A stretch of DNA of 64,000 nt. Origin: DASUAO01 sp035763745. Lineage in GTDB: Bacteria > Actinomycetota > Acidimicrobiia > IMCC26256 > PALSA-555. The translations under genes were made by a program, and so were the position numbers. Shown here in pieces: positions 8,408 through 17,320 of the stretch. How positions within the stretch are numbered: the stretch's first letter is position 1; the number at the start of each line of letters is the position of its first letter. The notes under the pieces were generated by a model. It saw only the letters and a program-made list of their open reading frames with translations. It did no database searches and was not told where the DNA came from. Location of the stretch: the NCBI GenBank assembly GCA_035763745.1, contig DASUAO010000057.1, positions 1-64,000 of the forward strand, given 5' to 3'.

Positions 8408-8791
8408 ATGAGCCTGCGCCCCGGCCTCAGCGCCGCCGTCACGCTGGTCGTCACGAAAGCCGACACCGCAGTCGCGCTCCGCAGTGGCGACGTGCAGGTG
8501 CTTGCGACGCCGCGGGTGGTCGGTCTCGCCGAGGAGGCGTCCGTCCACGCGCTCGCCGAGGCGCTCGACGACGGGCAGACCACGGTCGGCTTCCGCGTCC
8601 AGCTGGACCACCTCGCGCCCACTCCGATCGGTGGCGAGGTCGTCGCCGAGGCAACCCTCGAGGCGGTGGAGAGCCGACGCCTGACGTTCCGGGTGTCGGT
8701 CAACGACGGACGGGGACTCGTCGCGGCCGGTCGCATCACCCGAGTCGTCGTCGACCGGGAGCGGTTCCTCGATCGGACGACCGGCACATGA
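8408..8791 (+). CDS. Hotdog-fold thioesterase, FlK-like
   Basis: The 127-residue protein resembles the fluoroacetyl-CoA thioesterase (FlK) family of hotdog-fold enzymes. It has VTKADTAVALRSGDVQVLATPRVVGLAEEASVHAL, a helix in which such proteins bind the acyl chain, then GFRVQLDHLAPTPIGGEVVAEATLE, where the HLAPTPIG block is diagnostic. Most members hydrolyse unknown short acyl-CoAs; a fluoroacetate role should not be assumed. The start is set by the leaderless -10 box TAGGGT six bases before ATG. Its last four bases (ATGA) are shared with the next gene. Confidence 0.82.
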   Translation: MSLRPGLSAAVTLVVTKADTAVALRSGDVQVLATPRVVGLAEEASVHALAEALDDGQTTVGFRVQLDHLAPTPIGGEVVAEATLEAVESRRLTFRVSVNDGRGLVAAGRITRVVVDRERFLDRTTGT

Positions 8792-9249
8792 CCGCGCCCC
8801 CGCCGCCTCCCGCACCCGCGGACCAGATGGCACCGCCGCCGCGGGCGCGCCGCCGCCGAACCTGGGTCGTCGTGCTCGTGGCGGTGATGGTCGCCATCCT
8901 CGCCGCCGCCGGAACCGGGACGGCGCTCTTCATCACGAACACCTTGCCGGCGTTCTCGGCCGCCGACGACTTCATGGAGGATCTGGTCGACGATCGGATC
9001 GATGCCGCCGCGGATCAGCTCTGCGCCGCAGCGAGGGAGCGCCCCGACACGGCGATCCTCTCGGTCACCCGGCACTTCCTCGGCGGCGAGAACCTCTCGG
9101 TGAACCCGTTCACGGTCGATCGCGACGGCGATCGCGCGACGGTCGAGTACGCGATCCGCCCACGCGGCGGGGGCGACGACGACATCTACGTCCTCCCGCT
9201 GCGCCGTGAGCGGGGCGACTGGCGGCCGTGCCCCGGCGCGGGACGCTGA
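8788..9249 (+). CDS. Membrane-anchored protein of unknown function
   Basis: I do not recognise a specific family. The 153 residues consist of a short Pro-rich cytoplasmic start, an Arg cluster, one transmembrane helix (TWVVVLVAVMVAILAAAGTG, about residues 25-44) and a 100-residue external domain with two cysteines (LCAAARERP and WRPCPGAG). The layout is like the NTF2/DUF4878-type external domains common in actinobacteria, but that is only an impression. ATG overlaps the stop of the thioesterase gene (ATGA), so the two are co-translated. Confidence 0.75.
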   Translation: MTAPPPPPAPADQMAPPPRARRRRTWVVVLVAVMVAILAAAGTGTALFITNTLPAFSAADDFMEDLVDDRIDAAADQLCAAARERPDTAILSVTRHFLGGENLSVNPFTVDRDGDRATVEYAIRPRGGGDDDIYVLPLRRERGDWRPCPGAGR

Positions 9250-9267
9250 CCCGCACTCGACTCGACG

Positions 9268-10917
9268 TCAGCCGAGGTTCGACGAACGCGGGTAGGCGTC
9301 GCCCGGATCGGTGAGCACGTTCACGACCGAGCACCCGTCGTGCGCGAACGCCCGGTCCAGTGCGGGCCCGATCTCGGAAGGCGCGGCAACCAGCTCGCCA
9401 TGGCCACCGAGCGCCTCGGCGACGAGGTCGTAGCGGGTCCCGGGCCGGAGCTCGGCGACCACGTCGTACCCGAAGATCATCTGCATCGGGTGCTTCTCGA
9501 GGCCCCAGATCCCGTTGTTCCCGACGACCGCGGTGACGTTGACGCCGTGGCGGACGAGCGTGTCGAGGTCCCCGAGCGTGAACCCGATCGCGCCGTCACC
9601 GAAGCACACCACGACCTGGCGTTCGGAGTGGGCGAGTGCCGCGGCGAGCGCGTATCCCGTGCCGCTCCCGAGACATCCGTACGGACCGGGTCCGAGGAAG
9701 CATCCCGGCGTGAACGTGTCGACGTACTTCCCGGCGTACGACACGAAGTCCCCACCGTCGCCGATCACGATCGCGTCACGGTCGAGTCGGGCGCGGAGCT
9801 CCCCGAAGATCCGGGCCGGATCGATCGGGTCCGAGTCCGAGTCGAGCCGGGCCTGCTCCGTGCTCCGCTTCGCCAGCTCGTCGTCGCGCAATGACCGGAT
9901 CCAGTCCTCCCGCTCGGTCCGGGCACCTTCGGCGGTCGCCGACGAAGCGGTATCCGCGAGCGTCGCGAACGCGGCGCGGAGATCGCCCGCAGCTGATCCC
10001 TCGAGCTCGACGTGCCGAGCAACGCCCGCGGGGCTGTCCGCCAGGTGCACCACCGGTGCCGCGAACGCCCCGAACGCGAGCCGGAAGTCCAACGGGGTCC
10101 CCGCGACGATCATGAGGTCGGCACCCGAGAACGCCGCCGACCGGGCCCGCGAGAACGCGAGGTCGTGGTCGGCGGGGACGACTCCGCGACCCATGTCGTT
10201 CGCGAACACGGGGATGCGGACCGCCTCGGCGAACGCGAGGACCTCGGCTTCTGCGCCGGCCCAGTAGACGTCGCCACCGATCATGAGCACGGGACGGCGC
10301 GCGGCGCCGACAAGACGGGCGACGGCGTCGAGGTCGCCGGGGTCGGCGGCCGGGCCCGCGAGGGCCGTCGGGTCCGGCGGTCCCGCAACCGCCGCGTCGG
10401 ACGGACCCCAGGCGTCGAGCGGCACGTCGACGAACACCGGGCCCCGGTGCGGCGTGCACGCGGCGCGCAGTGCGTCGCCGAGCCCGCCGGGGATCGCGTC
10501 GGCATGGTCGAGCGTCCCGGCCGCCTTCGTCACGGGCGCCACGATCGGGATGTGATCGAGTTCCTGGAGGGACCCGACGCCCCACCGCGCCGAAGGTGCC
10601 CGCCCCCCGATCACGCACATCGGCGATCCGTTCATGTGGGCGCTGGTCAGCGCGCTGATCCCGTTGGTGACCCCGGGGCCGGCCGTGAGCGCGGCGACGC
10701 CCACTCGCCGCGTCACCTTGGCCCAACCTTCGGCCGCGAACGCCGCGGTCTGCTCGTGGCGGGTGTCGACGAGGCGGAGATCGGTCTTCACACACCCGTC
10801 GTAGAGCGGGAAGAGGTGCCCCCCGGAGAGGGTGAACATCGTGTCGACGCCGTGAGCCCGCAGCGTGGCCGCCGCGAGGTAGCCGCCGTCGGGCGATGGG
10901 GCCGATGGGTCGCTCAT
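9268..10917 (-). CDS. Thiamine-diphosphate-dependent enzyme, acetolactate-synthase-like
   Basis: The 549-residue protein has the three-domain layout of the acetolactate synthase / oxalyl-CoA decarboxylase superfamily. The N-terminal domain holds the activating glutamate in DTRHEQTAAFAAEGWAKVT and GPGVTNGISAL. The C-terminal ThDP domain has GDGAIGFTLGDLDTLVRHG followed by NNGIWG. It is probably not the biosynthetic IlvB: no small subunit follows, and its partner is an alpha/beta hydrolase. The substrate is unknown. ATG 10917 shares ATGA with the end of the hydrolase gene, so they form a two-gene operon. Confidence 0.85.
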   Translation of the reverse strand: MSDPSAPSPDGGYLAAATLRAHGVDTMFTLSGGHLFPLYDGCVKTDLRLVDTRHEQTAAFAAEGWAKVTRRVGVAALTAGPGVTNGISALTSAHMNGSPMCVIGGRAPSARWGVGSLQELDHIPIVAPVTKAAGTLDHADAIPGGLGDALRAACTPHRGPVFVDVPLDAWGPSDAAVAGPPDPTALAGPAADPGDLDAVARLVGAARRPVLMIGGDVYWAGAEAEVLAFAEAVRIPVFANDMGRGVVPADHDLAFSRARSAAFSGADLMIVAGTPLDFRLAFGAFAAPVVHLADSPAGVARHVELEGSAAGDLRAAFATLADTASSATAEGARTEREDWIRSLRDDELAKRSTEQARLDSDSDPIDPARIFGELRARLDRDAIVIGDGGDFVSYAGKYVDTFTPGCFLGPGPYGCLGSGTGYALAAALAHSERQVVVCFGDGAIGFTLGDLDTLVRHGVNVTAVVGNNGIWGLEKHPMQMIFGYDVVAELRPGTRYDLVAEALGGHGELVAAPSEIGPALDRAFAHDGCSVVNVLTDPGDAYPRSSNLG

Positions 10918-11729
10918 GTCGTGACCTCCCTCACGAACGCGTCGACGGCTGCGTACCACACGTCGGGGTTCTCGAACTGCGGCGAGTGCCCTGCTCGGGG
11001 CACGACCACGAGCTCCGCGCCGTCGATCGCCTCGACCATCGCGTAGGAGTCCTCGAGGAACGGCTCGTCCTGCTCACCGACGATGACGAGCGTCGGGCAC
11101 GTGATCTCGCGCATCGCGTCGAGCTGGTCCTGCTGGTGCACGATCTCGCGCAGGAGCGTCGCGTACGCCGCTGGCTCCACCGCCGCCCACTTGCGCTCCC
11201 CGAACTCCGCGTACCCCGGACGCTCCGCGCGCACGCGTTGGTCCGCCTCCGAGCCCAGCGGGTTGGCGGCGTCGAGGAGGCGCCGGAGCTCGGCCATGCC
11301 GTCCTCGAGCGCGAGCTGCGCCGCCACCTCGGCCATGTCGGCGTCGACGCCCTGCGGCTTCCCGGGGGCGGTGTCCATCAGCACCAGGCCGGCGACGCGC
11401 TCGGGGTGTTCGAGCACGACCCGGAGCGCCACCATGCCGCCCATCGAGTGCCCGAGCAGCACGAACTGATCGGCCGCGCACGCATCGGCGACGGCCAGGG
11501 CATCGGCGGTGAGGAGATCGAACGAGTAGGAGTCGACCTCGCTGGGGTGGTCACTCTCGCCGTGCCCGCGAAGGTCGTAGGTGATCACCGTGCTGTGCCG
11601 CGCGAAGCACGGTGCGTGGTCGGCGAAGTCCTCCTTGGCCCCCGTGAACCCATGCACCATGAGGAACGGTGGACCCTCGCCCTCGCGCTCGGCGACGAGC
11701 CCGGTCCCGCCGCTGCTCACGACCCGCAC
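10914..11729 (-). CDS. Alpha/beta-hydrolase
   Basis: A complete alpha/beta-hydrolase of about 271 residues. The oxyanion region is MVHGFTGAKEDF, the nucleophile elbow is LLGHSMGGM, the acid is in VGEQDEPFLEDS, and the base is in RAGHSPQFENPD. It could be an esterase, a C-C hydrolase or a haloperoxidase-like enzyme. I prefer GTG 11729 over the longer 11750 because GGAGG lies 8 bases before 11729. It overlaps the ThDP enzyme by four bases; a C-C bond hydrolase acting with a ThDP lyase is plausible but unproven. Confidence 0.87.
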   Translation of the reverse strand: MRVVSSGGTGLVAEREGEGPPFLMVHGFTGAKEDFADHAPCFARHSTVITYDLRGHGESDHPSEVDSYSFDLLTADALAVADACAADQFVLLGHSMGGMVALRVVLEHPERVAGLVLMDTAPGKPQGVDADMAEVAAQLALEDGMAELRRLLDAANPLGSEADQRVRAERPGYAEFGERKWAAVEPAAYATLLREIVHQQDQLDAMREITCPTLVIVGEQDEPFLEDSYAMVEAIDGAELVVVPRAGHSPQFENPDVWYAAVDAFVREVTT

Positions 11730-11781
11730 TCCAGACCCCTCCGCTCGCACGCCTCGACAGGACGCTTCCGCCCGAGATGCG

Positions 11782-11787
11782 TACTCT
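11782..11787 (+). promoter_or_regulatory. Leaderless -10 box TACTCT
   Basis: TACTCT lies exactly six bases before ATG 11794, placing the expected transcription start on the first base of the gene. It fits the TAnnnT-N6-start pattern seen repeatedly in this window. Confidence 0.5.
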
Positions 11788-11793
11788 ACGGGG

Positions 11794-12819
11794 ATGGCGC
11801 TTCCCTCGGCGGCCCCGCCGCGCCGTCACCGCGCCTGGGTCAAGTGGGGTCGGATCGTCGTGAGCGTCGCGCTGTTGGCGGTGCTCGTGGCGAAGATCGA
11901 ACCCGACGATCTCATCCCACCTGACCGGAGCCTCCCCGGCACCCTCGCGTTCGCGATCTCCGGTGCCGCGCTCATGGCCTTCAGCTTCGTCGTCGCGTCG
12001 TGGCGCTGGCAACGCGTGCTCGCGGTGTACGAGGTGCACGTTCCGCTCGTGACGTTGCTGAAGCACTACCTCGCCGGCCAGTTCGTCGGCAACGCGCTCC
12101 CCTCGACGGTGGGCGGCGACGTGCTCCGGATCAGTCGCTCCTCGAAGGACATCGGGTCCACCGAGATCGCCTTCGCCTCCGTCGCGCTCGAGCGGCTCAC
12201 TGGCTTCGTCGCGCTCCCCCTCCTCACGATCCTCGGCTTCGCGATCCGACCCGACCTGTTGGAAGTCCCGCGTGCGTGGGTCGCGTTGGCGATCGCCGCG
12301 GGGACCATCGCGACGCTCGGCATCATCCTCTGGCTCTCCGCGCATCCCCGCCTCGCGGGAAGGTTCGTCCACAGCGAGAGCTGGACGCGCTACATCGGGA
12401 TCGTCCACGTCGGTGTCGACCGCTTCCGCCGGGATCCCCGCGACACCATCTGGGCCTTGATGCTCTCCATCCTCTACCAGGTCACGGTGGTCGCTGCCGT
12501 CTACTGCGCGGTGCATACCATCGGCCTGACGATCCCGAACGCCGCGGTGCTCGCGTTCGTCCCTGCTGTCGCGATGGTGCAGGTCCTCCCCGTCTCCGTC
12601 GGCGGGCTCGGCGTCCGCGAGGCCATGCTCGCGTTCCTCTTGCATCCGCTCGGGGTCCCGACGGGGCAGGCCGTCGCGGTCGGATTGCTCTGGTACGCGA
12701 TGACGCTCGTGGTGAGCCTCATCGGCGCCCCGGCATTCGCAATGGGCCACGACGCCAAGCCCACGGACCCGGCGTCGACCGGTCCGCCGGAACCGCAACG
12801 GAGCCCCGCGCCGACATGA
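11794..12819 (+). CDS. Lysylphosphatidylglycerol synthase transmembrane-domain protein
   Basis: The 341-residue integral membrane protein belongs to the LPG_synthase_TM family (the flippase half of MprF, without an aminoacyl-transferase domain). Family landmarks are HYLAGQFVGNALPSTVGGDVLRI, ERLTGFVALPLL and PVSVGGLGVREAMLAFL. Related stand-alone proteins move or modify lipids; the substrate here is unknown. It begins with a leaderless -10 (TACTCT) and overlaps the PAP2_3 gene by ATGA, suggesting a linked role in lipid or glycolipid metabolism. Confidence 0.85.
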   Translation: MALPSAAPPRRHRAWVKWGRIVVSVALLAVLVAKIEPDDLIPPDRSLPGTLAFAISGAALMAFSFVVASWRWQRVLAVYEVHVPLVTLLKHYLAGQFVGNALPSTVGGDVLRISRSSKDIGSTEIAFASVALERLTGFVALPLLTILGFAIRPDLLEVPRAWVALAIAAGTIATLGIILWLSAHPRLAGRFVHSESWTRYIGIVHVGVDRFRRDPRDTIWALMLSILYQVTVVAAVYCAVHTIGLTIPNAAVLAFVPAVAMVQVLPVSVGGLGVREAMLAFLLHPLGVPTGQAVAVGLLWYAMTLVVSLIGAPAFAMGHDAKPTDPASTGPPEPQRSPAPT

Positions 12820-13652
12820 CGGTCGCGAGCGCGACCGATCGGCGGCCGTTCCGACGCCGCCTCCCCGGTGGCCGCGTGCGCAGCGACGGCTCAGTCCTGT
12901 ACTGGTGGGGCGAGGTGGGGTTCGTCCTCGGGTACTACTTCGTCTACTCCGCGATCCGGAACGCCAACCAGGGCAGTCCCGCCGCAGCCAAGGCGAACGC
13001 GCTCGAGCTGATCGGTTGGCAGCAGAGCCTGGGCCTGAACCACGAGCGGATGCTGCACGAATGGGCGCTCAACATCCGGCCGCTCATCATCGCGAGCAAC
13101 TACTTCTACGGCTCGCTGCACTTCGTCGTCACGACGGGTGTCCTCGTGTTCCTGTACCGGAAGTTCAGCGACGAGTACGCGCTCTGGCGCAACGCGCTCG
13201 CGATCTCGACCGCGATCGCACTCATCGGATTTGCCTTCTGGCCTCTGATGCCCCCGCGCCTGCTCCCCGCGCACTTCGGGTTCGTCGACACACTCGACAA
13301 GTACCCGACGTTCTGGTCGTTCAAGCGAGGTGCGATCAACAAGATCTCGAACCAGTACGCGGCCATGCCCAGCGTGCATTGCGTGTGGGCCCTCTGGTGC
13401 GCGCTCGCACTCGTCCCCCGCGTCAAGAGCACGTGGGCCAAGGTCCTGGCCGCGCTGTATCCGGTCGGTACCGTCACGTCGATCGTGCTCACCGCCAACC
13501 ACTACTTCCTCGATGCTGTCGGCGGCTTCGTCGTCCTCGGCATCGGCTTCGCCATCGCCCGGCTCGTCACCCGGGCGGGGCGGTCGCGCGGCGACGACCC
13601 GTCCGCTCTCGGGGCCGAAGGGGAAGCGTCGCTCGCGCCCGCGCGAGGCTGA
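12816..13652 (+). CDS. PAP2_3-type phosphatase/phosphotransferase
   Basis: This 278-residue membrane protein matches the PAP2_3 (inositol-phosphotransferase/AUR1-like) branch of the PAP2 superfamily. About six helices are visible. The catalytic blocks are FAFWPLMPPRLLP, then AAMPSVHCVWALW (the PSxH motif), and VLTANHYFLDAVGGF (the general-base His and Asp). Related actinobacterial enzymes act on lipid phosphates or transfer phospho-head groups. It is co-translated with the flippase-like gene before it and followed 4 bp later by a VOC protein. Confidence 0.87.
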   Translation: MTVASATDRRPFRRRLPGGRVRSDGSVLYWWGEVGFVLGYYFVYSAIRNANQGSPAAAKANALELIGWQQSLGLNHERMLHEWALNIRPLIIASNYFYGSLHFVVTTGVLVFLYRKFSDEYALWRNALAISTAIALIGFAFWPLMPPRLLPAHFGFVDTLDKYPTFWSFKRGAINKISNQYAAMPSVHCVWALWCALALVPRVKSTWAKVLAALYPVGTVTSIVLTANHYFLDAVGGFVVLGIGFAIARLVTRAGRSRGDDPSALGAEGEASLAPARG

Positions 13653-13656
13653 TCCG

Positions 13657-14418
13657 ATGCACCTCGACCACGTCGCGCTCGCGACCCGGGACGCGACACC
13701 TGCCCTCCACGTGCTCGTCGGCGAGCTCGGGGCGCACATCCTGTCGGGAGGCCATGCCGTCGGGTTCCGACCGATGCAGGTCTTCCTCGGTGACCGGCGC
13801 TCCGGCATGAAGATCGAGCTGCTCGAGCCCTGGGACTTCGCGCAGAACGACTTCCTCGACCGGTTCCTCACCCGCCACGGAGAGGGTGCGCACCACCTCA
13901 CCTTCAAGGTCGCCGATCTCGAGGCGACGATCGACCGGGTGCGGGGGCTCGGGTACTCGCCGATCGGGATCGAGCTCTCGGACCCGATCTGGCGCGAGGC
14001 GTTCCTGACCCCGAAGGAGGCCCACGGCACCGTGGTGCAGCTCGCGGAGTCGAGCTCGCCGTACGGATCCCCGCTCGAGGAATTCGCCGGCTACTGCGAG
14101 CACGGTCCGGGGGGCGACCCGATGTGGTGGCCGGGGGACCTCGTGCGGGCGGAGTCGACTGCCTGGCTCCGACGGGTCGTTCTTCGCACCCCGACGCTCC
14201 GCGCCACGAGCGACTTCTACACGACCGTCCTCGACGGGATCGTCGAGGAGTCCGAGGACCGCAGCGTCTCGCTCGTCTGGCCCGGCGGTGGTCGGATCAG
14301 GCTGGAGGAGCATCGCGACGCCGAGCCCGGCGTCGATCGGCTCGAGGTGGACGGTCCCGGGCCCGAACGGGTGCTGACGGTCGCCGGCGCGCGGATCGCG
14401 GTGATGCCTCAGTCCTGA
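13657..14418 (+). CDS. VOC (glyoxalase/epimerase-like) family protein
   Basis: The 253-residue protein holds two VOC modules. The first (residues 1-130) begins HLDHVALATRDATPALHVL, with metal-ligand candidates His5, Glu in KIELLEPW, His in GAHHLTFKV and Glu in HGTVVQLAE; this spacing resembles methylmalonyl-CoA epimerase. The second module (from AWLRRVVLRTPTLRATSDFY) is shorter and more degenerate. The substrate is unknown; CoA-ester epimerisation would fit the lipid-metabolism surroundings. It overlaps the convergent LapA gene by 10 bp. Confidence 0.8.
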   Translation: MHLDHVALATRDATPALHVLVGELGAHILSGGHAVGFRPMQVFLGDRRSGMKIELLEPWDFAQNDFLDRFLTRHGEGAHHLTFKVADLEATIDRVRGLGYSPIGIELSDPIWREAFLTPKEAHGTVVQLAESSSPYGSPLEEFAGYCEHGPGGDPMWWPGDLVRAESTAWLRRVVLRTPTLRATSDFYTTVLDGIVEESEDRSVSLVWPGGGRIRLEEHRDAEPGVDRLEVDGPGPERVLTVAGARIAVMPQS

Positions 14419-14681
14419 CGGTGCTTCTCGCGCCGTCGGAAGAACAAGAACCCGGCCAGGAACCCCGCGAGGGCCGACACCGCGATGACGACGATCAGAC
14501 GGGCCCGGATCGATCCGACGAGCAGGTCGATCTTGATCTCCTGGAAGTTCAGCAGTGCGAACAGCACGAGCGCCGCGACGATGCCGACGCCGACGATGAC
14601 GCGGACGTTCGGGCCGTCGCCGCCGATCTCGTCGGCGCGTCGGACGTCGTCCGACCTGCGATCTGAAGCGTCGTTGCTCAT
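14409..14681 (-). CDS. LapA-domain (DUF1049) small membrane protein
   Basis: The 90-residue protein has two predicted helices (IVGVGIVAALVLFALLNFQ and LIVVIAVSALAGFLAGFLFF) joined by the typical EIKIDLLVGSIRARLI strand, and ends in a basic FFRRREKHRQD tail. This is the LapA_dom architecture. In Proteobacteria LapA works with LapB in lipopolysaccharide assembly, but actinobacterial members are uncharacterised and no LapB is present. GAGGGGGG precedes the ATG. Confidence 0.8.
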   Translation of the reverse strand: MSNDASDRRSDDVRRADEIGGDGPNVRVIVGVGIVAALVLFALLNFQEIKIDLLVGSIRARLIVVIAVSALAGFLAGFLFFRRREKHRQD

Positions 14682-14742
14682 GTCGACCCCCCTCGTCCCG
14701 CCTGGGGTTACCCGGCGCGGGACCCTGCTGACCTCGCCGATG

Positions 14743-15654
14743 CTAGCGGGGGACCTCGCCGAGGCCGGCGAGGTTCAAGCGATCGGCGACGACGCCGAGG
14801 ACGCTCTCGCGGACGGCCTCGTCGGCGAGCGAGAGCTGCGCATCACGACTGGTGACGAGGGCGAGGCGTCGGGGCGGCACCCCGGAGATCACGACCGTCC
14901 GGACGTCGTCGAGCTTCGGCGGCAGCGCCGTGCGCGGGAGGATCGACGCACCCGCGCCCGACGCAACGAGATCGGCGATGAGTCGAATGCCCTCGACCTC
15001 GACGGTGACCACCACCTCGAGGCCCTGCTGTGCCGCGGCCGACTCGACCTCGTGGCGCAGCGGATTCTCGGCCGGCGGGAGGATGAGACCGAGCGCGAGC
15101 ACCGAACCGAGCGGCACCGGCGAGTCGGGGAGGTCGGCACCCACCGGGACCACGGCGACCAGCGCCTCCTCCAGCAACGTCTGGGCGCGGATGCGAGGAT
15201 GGGTGACCGGCTCCGTGACCACGGCCTGGGCGAGATCGCCGTCGACGACTTCCTGGACGAGGCGCTCGGATGCCGCCTCCTGGATGCGGAGCCGGATGCC
15301 CGGCGACCGCTGGCGCAGCCCGGCGACGAGCGGCGGCACGACCCATCGACTCGCCGTTCCCACGATGCCGAAGGTCGCGTCGCCGATCTCGAGCCCGAGC
15401 ACGGCGGCGACGTCGGTGCGCATCGCGTCGAGCTCGCGTCGGATGCGCCGGGCGCGGTCGAGGACGACCTGCCCGCACTCCGTGGGACGGGCTCCACGCC
15501 GGCTCCGGACGAGCAGCTCGGCCCCGAGCTCGTCCTCGAGCTGACGGACCTGCTCGGAGACGTTGGACTGGACCGTGGCGAGCGCATCCGCGGCCGCGGT
15601 GAACGAGCCTTCCTCATCGATGGCCAGCAGCGCGTCGAGGTGTCGGAGTTCCAT
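14743..15654 (-). CDS. LysR-family transcriptional regulator
   Basis: The 303-residue protein has the LysR winged-helix at its start (MELRHLDALLAIDEEGSFTAAADALATVQSNVSEQVRQLE) and a two-lobed effector domain after residue 90. The target and inducer cannot be read directly: the neighbours are a LapA gene and whiB, neither an obvious catabolic operon. The start is fixed by a leaderless -10 (TAATCT, 15666-15661) six bases before ATG 15654, and a 25-bp palindrome covers that promoter, which argues for autoregulation. Confidence 0.9.
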   Translation of the reverse strand: MELRHLDALLAIDEEGSFTAAADALATVQSNVSEQVRQLEDELGAELLVRSRRGARPTECGQVVLDRARRIRRELDAMRTDVAAVLGLEIGDATFGIVGTASRWVVPPLVAGLRQRSPGIRLRIQEAASERLVQEVVDGDLAQAVVTEPVTHPRIRAQTLLEEALVAVVPVGADLPDSPVPLGSVLALGLILPPAENPLRHEVESAAAQQGLEVVVTVEVEGIRLIADLVASGAGASILPRTALPPKLDDVRTVVISGVPPRRLALVTSRDAQLSLADEAVRESVLGVVADRLNLAGLGEVPR

Positions 15655-15660
15655 CGCACC

Positions 15661-15688
15661 AGATTACCATCGTTCAGCACGATGGTAA
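15661..15688. promoter_or_regulatory. LysR operator over a leaderless promoter
   Basis: TTACCATCG (15664-15672), seven bases, then CGATGGTAA (15680-15688) form a perfect 9-bp-arm palindrome, with the T-N11-A geometry of LysR sites. The -10 box TAATCT on the minus strand (15666-15661) overlaps its edge, six bases before ATG 15654. Binding there would block the regulator's own transcription. Confidence 0.65.
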
Positions 15689-15823
15689 CAATCGTTCCTA
15701 CCTGTTGGACAGATTGTCTGCGGTGGGCCACGATGGCCGCCGCAGCTCGTTCGGGGTCGCACCCCCCCTGTCGACTCCCGGACGGACTGCACCACATTCG
15801 GCCCGAGCATTTCGGAGTGTGCA

Positions 15824-16171
15824 GTGGCCACCGACACCCTGTCCAACCTCATCTTCACTGGTCCCCTCGCGTGGACGAGTGACGCCGCCTGCGTGGGCCA
15901 GTCCGACCTCTTCTTCGCCCCGGCGGGCGAGCGGCCGGAGACCCGGGTCCTGCGCGAGGCGCGAGCCCGCGCCATCTGCGAGACGTGCGAGGTCATCACT
16001 CCCTGCCGTGAGTGGGCGCGCGAGCAGCGCGAGTACGGCTTCTGGGGCGGCGAGTCCGAGGAAGACCGTGCCGCAGCCGGCTACCGCGTCGACATGCCGG
16101 TCGGACGCGTCGCCCGGTACCCCAAGGGCAACGGCCGCCCGGTCGAGCCCCGCATCACGCGCGTCGCCTGA
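15824..16171 (+). CDS. WhiB-family iron-sulfur transcription factor
   Basis: WhiB-like proteins are actinobacterial 4Fe-4S regulators that bind sigma factor region 4. The four cluster cysteines are in AACVGQ, ICETCEVITPC (CxxCxxxxxC) and the preceding helix; the turn motif is YGFWGGESEEDR (usual form G[VI]WGG). The 115-residue length includes a basic C-terminal segment (RVARYPKGNGRP) of the DNA-contacting type. I cannot assign a WhiB1-WhiB7 class. GTG 15824 is the only start that keeps a short N-terminus; no strong ribosome-binding site is seen. Confidence 0.9.
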   Translation: MATDTLSNLIFTGPLAWTSDAACVGQSDLFFAPAGERPETRVLREARARAICETCEVITPCREWAREQREYGFWGGESEEDRAAAGYRVDMPVGRVARYPKGNGRPVEPRITRVA

Positions 16172-16258
16172 TCCAACCCGCGGGCTGAGCTCCTCCGTCC
16201 GACGCGCCCCTCACCGCGCGCGACGCTCGGTAGGCTGCGCCGGCACCGAGGGGGACAC

Positions 16259-17320
16259 GTGGCCGACCAGGACAGCACCACACCAGAAGGCGTGGACCTC
16301 GCGCGCCTGCGCCCCTGGTTCGCATCCCACGTCGAGGACGCCGAGGACGCGCCACTCCACGCCGAGCTGATCGCGGGCGGGCGCTCCAACCTCACCTACG
16401 CGATCACCCAGGGCCCCCGCACCTGGGTGCTCCGACGCCCCCCACTCGGCCACGTCGTCGCCACCGCCCACGACATGGCTCGCGAGCACCGCGTCATCTC
16501 GGCACTCGCGGGTTCGGAGGTCCCGGTGCCGCGAGCGTTCGCATTCTGCGACGACACCGCAGTCAACGACGCTCCGTTCTACGTGATGGAGCGCGTCGAC
16601 GGCCGGATCCTCCGGTCGCCCGAGGACATGTCGGACCTGTCCGACGCCGACGCGACCCGCATCAGCCACGCGCTCGTGGACACGCTCGCGCGCCTGCATG
16701 CAGTCGACTACGACGCGGCCGGGCTGGGGGACTTCGGACGCCCCGACGGGTTCCTCGCCCGCAACGTCGCACGGTGGGGCAAGCAGTGGGAGGCGAACAA
16801 GACGCGGGAGCTGCCGACCCTCGACGAGGTTGCTCGGCGCCTCGACGCGGCGCTGCCCGAGTCGGGACCCGCCGCGATCGTCCACGGTGACTACCGGCTC
16901 GACAACACGATGCTGGCGCTCGACGACCCCGGGCGCATCGTCGCCGTCCTCGACTGGGAGATGTCCACCCTCGGCGACCCGCTCACCGACCTCGGCCTGT
17001 TCCTCGTCTACTGGGGCGTCGATGCCGGTCCGGCGATCGGCTCCGGCGCCGGGATCGCGTCGGCCCCCGGCTTCCTCTCGCGGGATGCGATCGTCGAACG
17101 CTATGCCGAGCAATCCGGGCGATCGGTGGAGCACCTCGACTTCTACCTCGCCTTCGCGATGTACAAGCTCGCGATCATCCTCGAAGGCATCAACGCGCGG
17201 TTCCTGATGGGCAAGACCCTGGGAGAGGGGTTCGGCGCGATGGGCGAGATGGTCGCCCAGCTGGTGGACGCGGCGCTCGCCGTCACCGACGGGAGCAGCG
17301 ACCCCGCGTTGCGCCCTTGA
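16259..17320 (+). CDS. Phosphotransferase family protein (APH/ACAD10-like)
   Basis: The 353-residue protein has an aminoglycoside-phosphotransferase/choline-kinase fold. The ATP-site lysine region reads YAITQGPRTWVLRRPPLG, the catalytic loop IVHGDYRLDNTML, and the metal Asp is in VLDWEMSTLGDP. It is closest in style to the ACAD10/11 kinase-like proteins, which phosphorylate hydroxyacyl-CoAs, not to antibiotic-resistance enzymes. GTG 16259 has GAGGGGGA upstream, and TAGGCT at 16230-16235 is a likely -10. Its stop overlaps the start of crcB1. Confidence 0.85.
   Translation: MADQDSTTPEGVDLARLRPWFASHVEDAEDAPLHAELIAGGRSNLTYAITQGPRTWVLRRPPLGHVVATAHDMAREHRVISALAGSEVPVPRAFAFCDDTAVNDAPFYVMERVDGRILRSPEDMSDLSDADATRISHALVDTLARLHAVDYDAAGLGDFGRPDGFLARNVARWGKQWEANKTRELPTLDEVARRLDAALPESGPAAIVHGDYRLDNTMLALDDPGRIVAVLDWEMSTLGDPLTDLGLFLVYWGVDAGPAIGSGAGIASAPGFLSRDAIVERYAEQSGRSVEHLDFYLAFAMYKLAIILEGINARFLMGKTLGEGFGAMGEMVAQLVDAALAVTDGSSDPALRP

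Noticed and set aside
16172..16258. Possible fluoride riboswitch before the crcB operon
   Set aside because: None of the conserved blocks of that riboswitch is present here or directly before crcB.
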